A stretch of 7,306 nt of DNA from an uncultured Planctomycetia bacterium (GTDB taxonomy: Bacteria; Planctomycetota; UBA1135; GCA-002686595): the NCBI GenBank assembly GCA_937952135.1, contig CALFYL010000374.1, forward strand, positions 1-7,306, read 5' to 3'. The notes below the pieces were generated by a model that did no database searches, was not told the origin of the DNA, and saw only the letters and a list, made by a program, of their open reading frames with translations. Positions 1 to 5,016 of the stretch are shown in pieces. A program made the position numbers and the translations under genes. Positions within the stretch are counted from its first letter, which is position 1. Each line of letters opens with the position of its first letter.

Positions 1-397
1 GGCGGATCGGCGAGCTGCCGATGAACGCGCACACTTCGATCGGCTGACCGGTCGCCTGCACGACGTCGACCACGGGCGCGATGTCGCCGATCACCGTGCG
101 GCACGCGACGTTGGCCTTGATGCGCAAGTGCGCCATCTCCTTGACCAGCGTCGTGATGTGCTCGCGAGCGCGCGCGCCGGCGCCGGGCAAGCCGACGTCC
201 GCGGTGTCGAGGCCGAGCTTGTCCATCAAGTGGATGAGCTCGAGCTTGTCCGCGATCTCCGGGTCGCGCGCCGACGGGCTCTGCAGGCCGTCGCGCAGCG
301 TCTCGTCGTCGAACTGAATGCGTCCGGCGGGCTTCGTCGGCGGCGCGTCGGCGGTGTTCCAGTCGTAGATCAGGGCGTCGCGGTCGATGGCGGTCAT
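1..397 (-). CDS. 2-isopropylmalate synthase-like DRE-TIM metallolyase (N-terminal part, gene runs off the window)
   Basis: Reading the minus strand from the ATG at 397 gives 132 codons with no stop before the window edge, so the C-terminal part is missing. The hallmark is IQFDDETLRDGLQSPS at residues 27-42. R35 and D36 are the arginine and metal-binding aspartate of the HMGL-like TIM-barrel family (2-isopropylmalate synthase, homocitrate synthase, citramalate synthase, HMG-CoA lyase). Further barrel strands follow: LDTADVGLPGAG (63-74), IKANVACRT (93-101) and IEVCAFIGSSPIR (120-132). The family condenses an acyl-CoA with a 2-oxo acid, or cleaves such a product, using a divalent metal. The sequence around the motif (GLQSPS rather than the common GEQSPG) departs from classic LeuA. 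The substrate-defining and regulatory C-terminal domains lie outside the window, so leucine synthesis is the likeliest role but not proven. No clear Shine-Dalgarno sequence precedes the ATG. The gene is divergent from the aspartate kinase gene. Confidence 0.85.
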   Translation of the reverse strand, partial: MTAIDRDALIYDWNTADAPPTKPAGRIQFDDETLRDGLQSPSARDPEIADKLELIHLMDKLGLDTADVGLPGAGARAREHITTLVKEMAHLRIKANVACRTVIGDIAPVVDVVQATGQPIEVCAFIGSSPIR

Positions 398-494
398 GGC
401 GGTCGGTTCGAGGGAGTTCGTGGACGTGTCGCGAGCCCTATAGGATACGCACTCCCTCCGCCGCGCGCCCGGCCGACGCCCCCATTTGTCCCCG
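398..494. promoter_or_regulatory. Divergent intergenic spacer with A/T-rich palindromic patch
   Basis: This 97-base spacer separates the start of the LeuA-like gene (minus) from the start of the aspartate kinase gene (plus), so it must hold promoters for both. The only clearly A/T-rich patch is at 439-448. It contains the perfect 8-base palindrome CCTATAGG (437-444) followed by ATAC. On the plus strand TAGGAT (441-446), and on the minus strand TATCCT (446-441), each match the -10 consensus at four of six positions. No convincing -35 box stands at the usual distance on either strand. The palindrome could equally be an operator half. The assignment rests on position and composition only. Confidence 0.3.
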
Positions 495-1820
495 ATGCAA
501 TCGTCCGTTCTGACCGAGCGCTGCGTGCACAAGTTCGGAGGCGCGTCGCTGGCGGACGCCGAGCGAATCCGGCGCGTAGGAGAACTGCTCGTCGCGCGCG
601 CGCCGGACCGGCCGATCGTGGTCGTCAGCGCCGTCGAAGGCGCGACGTCGCAGCTCGACCGGCTCGCGCGCGAGGCGGCGCTCGGCGCGGGCGACATGGC
701 GCGGCTGCGCGTGCGCCACCGCAGCTTGCTCGCGCAGCTCGAGCTCGATTCCGAGCACTTGAACCGCCATTTCGCGGAGCTCGCGACGGTCTTGAACGCC
801 ATCCGCGCTTCGCGCGAGCTGTCGCGCGCGCACCTCGACCACGTCCTGTCCTTCGGCGAACGCGCCAGCGCGCGCATCGTGGCCGCGCACCTTTCGCAGC
901 GCGGTCTGCGCGCCGTGCCGATCGACGCCTACGACCTCGGGCTCGTGACGGACTCCAATCACGGCTGCGCGCGCGTGCTCCCGCACAGTGCGGCGCAGAT
1001 CCGCGAAGCACTCTCGCGCATCGACGCGATCTGCGTCATCACAGGCTTCGTCGCCGCGGATGCGAGCGGGCGGCTCACGACGCTCGGACGGAATGGCTCG
1101 GACGTGTCGGCGGCCTTGATCGGCGAAGCGATCGGCGCGCGCGAAGTCGTGTTCTGGAAAGAAGTCGAAGGCGTCCTGAGCGCCGACCCGAAACTCGTGC
1201 CGACGGCGCAGCGCCTCGAGCACCTCTCGTACGACGAAGCGCGCGAGCTCACGCACCACGGCGCGAACGTTCTGCACTCCGAGGCGGTCGAGGTGCTCCA
1301 GCGCGCCTCGCTGCCCGGCCGCGTGCGGTGCACGCGCACTCCGAACGACGAAGGCACGCGTGTCGAGCGCCGCGAGTCGGAGCGCGAGTTCCTGGGGCTC
1401 GCGAGCCGCTCGAACCTCGCGCTGCTGCGCGCGTGTCCGGTCGATGCAGCCGCGCACGCGAAGCTTGTCGACGTGCTCGCGCGCCACGGCGTCGTCGCGC
1501 TCGCACTTCAGCACGGCGAACGCGAAGCCAAGATCGTCGCGCCGCACAACGAAGCCCTGGAACGCGCCAGCGCGGAACTAGGCGCCGCGATCGAGCTCGT
1601 CCGCGACGTCGGAACGCTCGCGGTCGTCGATCGGCGCGACGTGAGCGAATCCGTCGAGCGCGCGCTCGCGAGCTGTGGCGTGACGGTTCTCGCGCGCTGG
1701 CGTTCGGGCGCGCGCGAAAGTCGCGTCTTCGCCGTGCCGCAGGCGCAACTCCAGCGCGCCGTGAATGCGCTCCACCAGCAGCTCTCGCCGCCGCTTTCGA
1801 AGCTGCGCGACGTAAGCTGA
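495..1820 (+). CDS. lysC: Aspartate kinase (aspartokinase), monofunctional
   Basis: This enzyme phosphorylates L-aspartate with ATP, the entry step to lysine, threonine, methionine and diaminopimelate. The 441-residue length fits a monofunctional aspartokinase. Family motifs appear in order: KFGGAS (13-18; the usual form is KFGGTS), VVVSAVEGAT (42-51), SFGERASA (119-126), VITGFVAAD (181-189), TTLGRNGSD (195-203), FWKEVEGVLSADPKLVP (220-236) and HHGANVLHSEAVE (254-266, usually GAKVLHPRAVE). K13, E122 and D203 of the active site are present. Residues about 298-430 hold two weak ACT-like segments; the second, GTLAVVDRRDVSESVERAL (373-391), resembles the allosteric ACT unit but is degenerate. LGRNGSD is closer to the ThrA-type kinase than to the Bacillus/Corynebacterium LysC type, yet no homoserine dehydrogenase domain follows. 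ATG 495 is chosen over an in-frame TTG at 486; neither has a clear ribosome binding site. sppA follows after 42 bases on the same strand, so the two may share a transcript. The symbol reflects function, not proven orthology. Confidence 0.93.
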   Translation: MQSSVLTERCVHKFGGASLADAERIRRVGELLVARAPDRPIVVVSAVEGATSQLDRLAREAALGAGDMARLRVRHRSLLAQLELDSEHLNRHFAELATVLNAIRASRELSRAHLDHVLSFGERASARIVAAHLSQRGLRAVPIDAYDLGLVTDSNHGCARVLPHSAAQIREALSRIDAICVITGFVAADASGRLTTLGRNGSDVSAALIGEAIGAREVVFWKEVEGVLSADPKLVPTAQRLEHLSYDEARELTHHGANVLHSEAVEVLQRASLPGRVRCTRTPNDEGTRVERRESEREFLGLASRSNLALLRACPVDAAAHAKLVDVLARHGVVALALQHGEREAKIVAPHNEALERASAELGAAIELVRDVGTLAVVDRRDVSESVERALASCGVTVLARWRSGARESRVFAVPQAQLQRAVNALHQQLSPPLSKLRDVS

Positions 1821-1862
1821 CGCCCGCGACTCCGACTTTGGAGTTCGAGCCAGGACACTTCC

Positions 1863-3617
1863 ATGACCATGACGCGTACCAAGGCCATCCTTCTCGCCCT
1901 CGCCATCGTGGGCCTCGTGCTCTTCCTCACGGTGTGCGTGGCCGTCTTCGCGGCCTTCGGTGGGGCGGCCAAGCGCGCCGTCGCGAAGGGTTCGATCCTG
2001 GTCATCGACCTCGAGCGTCCGCTGACGGAGAAGGGTTCGCGCGTGCCGGGGATCGCCGGAATCTTCGGCGACATGAGCCATCCGCTGCCGGCCTACGAAG
2101 CGGCGTCGGCGATTCGGAGCGCGGGCGACGACAAGCGCATCGCCGCGATCTTGCTGCGCGGCGGCTTCAACGGCTCGTTCGCGTCGCTCGATCTGCTGCG
2201 CGAGGCGCTCGTGGACGCGCGCGCGTCGGGCAAGCGCATCTACGCGCAACTCGGCTCCGCGAACGAGCGCATGCTGTGGCTCGGCTCGGCGGCGGACGAG
2301 ATCTGGCTCGAGCCGATGGGCTTCGTCGAGTTCGACGGCTGGTTCGGAGACGTGCTGTACTTCGGCGACGCGCTCAAGGAGCTCGGCGTCGAGGTGCAAG
2401 TCACGCGCGTCGGCAAGTACAAGTCGGCGGTCGAGCCGTTCATGCTCGGCAAGATGACCGACGAGAACCGCGAGCAGCTCACCGAGATGATGCGCTCGAT
2501 CGAGGGCAAGATCCTCGGCGACCTCGGCGAAGCGCGCGGCCTCGATGTCGAGCAGCTCAAGCGGTGGAGCCGCGAGCGCGGCTGGTTCACGGCGAAGGCG
2601 GCCGTCGAAGAGAAGCTCGCGACGCACGCGGAGCCCTACTCCGCGCTGCTCGCCAAGCTGCGTGAGCACGCGGATGTCGGCGTTGGCGACGACCTGCCCG
2701 AGATCACGCTCACGAGGTACGCGCGCAGCGTTCGCAAGTCGCCCAAGGGCGGTCCGGGCGTGCGCGTGATCGTCGCGGACGGCGAGATCGTCGACGGCTC
2801 GAACCCCGCCGTGATCGGGGGCGACGACCTCGCGCAAGAGCTGCGCGACGCGCGCGAGGAGGAGGACACGCGCGCCGTCGTGCTGCGCGTCGACTCGCCG
2901 GGCGGGAGCGCCACGGCTTCGGACGTGATCCGCTCCGAGGTGCTCGCGCTCAAGGCGGCGGGCAAGCCGGTGATCGTGTCGATGGGCTCGCTCGCGGCGT
3001 CGGGCGGCTACTGGATCAGCGCGAACGCGGACGTGATCGTCGCGCAGCCGCAGACGCTGACGGGTTCGATCGGCGTGTTCGGGATGCTGCCGAACGTCCA
3101 GGAGCTCGCGGAGAAGTACAGCTTGCGCGCCGAGCGCGTGTCGACGAGTCCGCTCGCGGGCCTCGGCTCGCCGTGGAAGCGCCTCGACGAAACGCAGCTC
3201 GCGCTGATGCAGGGCCTCGTCGACGAGATCTACGAGCGCTTCCTCGATCTCGTTGCCGACGGCCGCAAGCTCGACCGCGAGCGCGTGCACGAGATCGCCC
3301 AGGGCCGCGTGTGGACCGGGGCGCGCGCCCTGGAGCTCGGACTCGTCGACGAACTCGGCGACCTCGACCGCGCCATCGACATCGCTCGCGAACGCGCGAA
3401 GCTCGGCAGCGACGCGCCCGTGCGCTATCCCGAACGCGAGATGCAGTGGCTCGACGAGTTGATCGAGGAGCTGCTCGAGCAGGAAGGGCTCGCACAGTCG
3501 CGGGTCGAGCACCTGCGCGCGCTCTCGCGCTTCTCGCAGCTTGCGCAGGCGTTCGCGCAGCTCGAAGGCCGTCCCGCGATCCTCGCGCGCCTGCCCTTCG
3601 AAGTCGTCGTGCACTGA
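1863..3617 (+). CDS. sppA: Signal peptide peptidase SppA, 67K type (S49 family serine protease)
   Basis: SppA is a membrane-anchored protease that degrades cleaved signal peptides, and probably other membrane peptides, with a Ser/Lys dyad. The protein is 584 residues (E. coli SppA has 618) and has the tandem two-half layout of the 67K type. A membrane anchor lies at about 8-36. The N-terminal half (about 80-260) contains VGKYKSAVEPF (183-193), whose K187 corresponds to the catalytic lysine. The C-terminal half (about 300-520) contains LRVDSPGGSATASDVI (341-356), SLAASGGYWIS (376-386) with nucleophile S380, TGSIGVFGML (400-409), VSTSPLA (426-432) and GRVWTGARALELGLVDELGD (481-500). The spacing between the dyad residues (193) is close to that of E. 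coli (200). A helical, Glu/Leu-rich tail (about 527-570) follows the peptidase core. The start is supported by AGGA at 1852-1855, seven bases before the ATG; ATG 1869 is a weaker alternative. It sits 42 bases behind the aspartate kinase gene, with no functional link apparent. Confidence 0.96.
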   Translation: MTMTRTKAILLALAIVGLVLFLTVCVAVFAAFGGAAKRAVAKGSILVIDLERPLTEKGSRVPGIAGIFGDMSHPLPAYEAASAIRSAGDDKRIAAILLRGGFNGSFASLDLLREALVDARASGKRIYAQLGSANERMLWLGSAADEIWLEPMGFVEFDGWFGDVLYFGDALKELGVEVQVTRVGKYKSAVEPFMLGKMTDENREQLTEMMRSIEGKILGDLGEARGLDVEQLKRWSRERGWFTAKAAVEEKLATHAEPYSALLAKLREHADVGVGDDLPEITLTRYARSVRKSPKGGPGVRVIVADGEIVDGSNPAVIGGDDLAQELRDAREEEDTRAVVLRVDSPGGSATASDVIRSEVLALKAAGKPVIVSMGSLAASGGYWISANADVIVAQPQTLTGSIGVFGMLPNVQELAEKYSLRAERVSTSPLAGLGSPWKRLDETQLALMQGLVDEIYERFLDLVADGRKLDRERVHEIAQGRVWTGARALELGLVDELGDLDRAIDIARERAKLGSDAPVRYPEREMQWLDELIEELLEQEGLAQSRVEHLRALSRFSQLAQAFAQLEGRPAILARLPFEVVVH

Positions 3618-3625
3618 GTTGCCGC

Positions 3626-3660
3626 TCCGCCGGATCCTCGCGCGACGCGAAGGCGGCGGA
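3626..3660 (+). terminator. GC-rich hairpin just after sppA, candidate transcript end
   Basis: The outer stem is TCCGCCG (3626-3632) pairing perfectly with CGGCGGA (3654-3660). Inside it, CCTCGCG (3636-3642) pairs with CGCGAAGG (3646-3653) around a CGA loop, with one bulged A. A small GAT bulge separates the two stems. The hairpin starts 9 bases after the sppA stop codon and lies in the gap before a gene with its own ribosome binding site. No T-run follows (the next bases are AAGGG), so it is not a textbook intrinsic terminator. It could also stabilise the 3' end of the mRNA. Confidence 0.4.
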
Positions 3661-3784
3661 AAGGGTGCGGCGTGAGCGCAGGGTTCCGACGATCGGCAAG
3701 AGTTCGTCGCTTCGGGCCCCGTGCTCGGGCCGATCGGGTTAGCCTGGGCGGCGCTCCTCCATCCCTCAGAATCCGAGGCGTTCC

Positions 3785-4960
3785 ATGAAGCTCTTCTCTC
3801 GTTGTTCGTACTTGCCGGTCGTCGGTTGGTTGGCGCTCGCGGCGGCGCCCGCTGTCGCGCAGACTCCGTATCCGGACCTGCTCTACTACAAGTTCGACGA
3901 AGGCGGCGGCGCGCAGACGGGCAACCTCGCCGCGCCGGGCGTCGGTGCGAACCCTGCGACCGTGAACGGCTTCACGCTCGCGCCGACCGGCGGCCAGTTC
4001 GGCGGCGCGTTGCTCGGAACGGGCGGCACGGGCAGCACGCACTTCGTCGACACGGGCTGGTTTCTCGCGCTGAACGGGAGCTTCTCGATCTCGTTCTGGC
4101 TCGACCTCACCGCGATCGCGACCGTGAACCCGTTCATGTACGTGTTCGGCGACTCGCAGACCTTCCTGCGCTGCTTCACGAACGGCGCGGCTGGCGCAGG
4201 CGGCATCACGCTGCGCTCGTCGGCCTGGTCGACGGGCGTGATCGTGCCCGGCGGCGGCGAGACGGCGGCGTCGCACCACATCGCGTTCGTGTACGACGCG
4301 ACGGTGTCGGAGCTGCGCGGCTACCTCGACGGCGCGCGCGTGTCGACCGTGTCCGTCGTGCCCGCGACCTACGCCGGCACGAGCAACTTCAAGGTCGGCG
4401 TCTGGGGCACCGCGACGCCGTTGCTCGCGGGCGCCGAGCTCGACGAGTTTCGCTTCTACGCGAGCGCGCTGACCGACGCCGAGATCGACGCGACGTGGGA
4501 CATCACGTTGACGCAGGGGCCCACGGGGCCGACGGTCTATTGCACGTCCAGCACGACGACGAACAACTGCGTGCCGTCGATCGGCGGCACGGGAACGCCG
4601 AGCGCCAGCGCTTCTTCGGGCTTCGTCATCGACGTCGCCGCCGTCGAAGGCCAGAAGCAGGGCCTGATTTTCTACGGGCTCGACAACACCGGCTTCACGC
4701 CATCGCCCTGGGGCACGGGCTTCTTCTGTGTGAAGCCGCCGGTGCAACGCACCCTGCTGCAGGCGAGCGGTGGAACCCCGAACCTCTGCGATGGCGCGTT
4801 CACGCTCGACTGGAACGCCTTCCGCGCCGCGAACCCCGGCTCGCTCGGCCAACCCTTCAACGTGGGCCAGCACGTGTTCACGCAAGCTTGGTTCCGCGAC
4901 CCGCCGAGCACGAAGACCACCGCCTTCAGCGACGCGCTCGAGTTCACCGTCGGGCCGTAG
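3785..4960 (+). CDS. Secreted LamG/concanavalin-like domain protein with a four-cysteine C-terminal module
   Basis: The product is 391 residues long. A Sec signal peptide is clear: basic K2/R6, a hydrophobic core at 10-22, and the cleavage site AVA|Q after residue 25. Residues about 30-242 form a LamG-like jelly roll. YYKFDEG (34-40) opens it, SFSISFWLDL (99-108) is a central strand, HHIAFVYDATVSELRGYLDG (164-183) is the signature strand pair, and AELDEFRFYASALTDAEID (217-235) is the closing strand. Such domains bind carbohydrate or protein ligands; no catalytic residues can be assigned. The C-terminal part (about 251-391) is a separate module with four cysteines. The protein is probably exported to the periplasm or surface. 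The start is set by GAGG at 3775-3778, six bases before the ATG. The 124 bases after the sppA hairpin (3661-3784) must hold its promoter, but no convincing -35/-10 pair is visible. It converges with the sigma-factor gene. The ligand is unknown. Confidence 0.9.
   Translation: MKLFSRCSYLPVVGWLALAAAPAVAQTPYPDLLYYKFDEGGGAQTGNLAAPGVGANPATVNGFTLAPTGGQFGGALLGTGGTGSTHFVDTGWFLALNGSFSISFWLDLTAIATVNPFMYVFGDSQTFLRCFTNGAAGAGGITLRSSAWSTGVIVPGGGETAASHHIAFVYDATVSELRGYLDGARVSTVSVVPATYAGTSNFKVGVWGTATPLLAGAELDEFRFYASALTDAEIDATWDITLTQGPTGPTVYCTSSTTTNNCVPSIGGTGTPSASASSGFVIDVAAVEGQKQGLIFYGLDNTGFTPSPWGTGFFCVKPPVQRTLLQASGGTPNLCDGAFTLDWNAFRAANPGSLGQPFNVGQHVFTQAWFRDPPSTKTTAFSDALEFTVGP
4535..4957 (+). other. Four-cysteine C-terminal beta module of the LamG protein (candidate conserved secretome domain)
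   Basis: This covers residues 251-391 of the secreted protein. It begins at VYCTSSTTTNNCVPSIGGTG (251-270) and includes SGFVIDVAAVEGQKQGLIFY (278-297), GTGFFCVKPPVQRTL (310-324), LCDGAFTLDWNAF (334-346), AWFRDP (368-373) and the terminal DALEFTVGP (383-391). Cysteines 253, 262, 315 and 335 would allow two disulfide bonds outside the cytoplasm. From memory, very similar tails (YCT..., GTPS.S, G...FYG, C.... RT, DFNAF, RDP, LTDALEFT.GP) end many otherwise unrelated secreted proteins in some planctomycetes. I know of no named domain for it. A role as a sorting or surface-attachment tail is conjecture. Confidence 0.5.
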
Positions 4961-4978
4961 TCGCCCCAGTGGCTCGTG

Positions 4979-5016
4979 CGAACGCGCGCCGTGTCGAACC
5001 TCACGGCGCGCGCTCG
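4979..5016. terminator. Long hairpin between convergent genes, candidate bidirectional terminator
   Basis: Bases 4983-4993 (CGCGCGCCGTG) are perfectly complementary to 5002-5012 (CACGGCGCGCG), an 11-base stem with an 8-base loop. Beyond a single mismatch (4982/5013) three more pairs form, giving 14 pairs over 15 positions. The hairpin lies between the stop of the LamG gene (4960) and the stop of the sigma-factor gene (TGA at 5003-5001). For the minus-strand gene its first arm overlaps the last codons. No T-run flanks it on either strand, so intrinsic termination in the E. coli sense is unlikely. Location and stem strength favour a shared transcript end. Confidence 0.5.

Noticed and set aside
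438..1547. Antisense open frame (369 codons) opposite the aspartate kinase gene
   Set aside because: It shows no domain and is compositionally biased. The plus-strand reading carries the full set of aspartokinase motifs.
1828..1845. Small hairpin between the aspartate kinase and sppA genes (ACTCC/GGAGT around a six-base loop)
   Set aside because: Only five pairs plus one wobble and no following T-run. It is too weak to call a terminator, and the two genes are close enough to be co-transcribed.
128..2665. Long plus-strand open frame of 845 codons overlapping the aspartate kinase and sppA genes
   Set aside because: Its translation is mostly Arg/Ala low-complexity sequence with no recognisable domain. 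It is the off-frame reading of GC-rich real genes.
1578..3614. Long antisense open frame (678 codons) opposite sppA
   Set aside because: It mirrors sppA almost exactly and is rich in Arg, Ala, Glu, His and Leu without motifs. GC-rich third positions remove stop codons on the opposite strand, so this is expected by composition.
3715..3737. GGCCC/GGGCC inverted repeat followed by the palindrome CCGATCGG upstream of the LamG gene
   Set aside because: Five-base arms and an eight-base palindrome are common by chance at this GC content. No promoter elements align with them.
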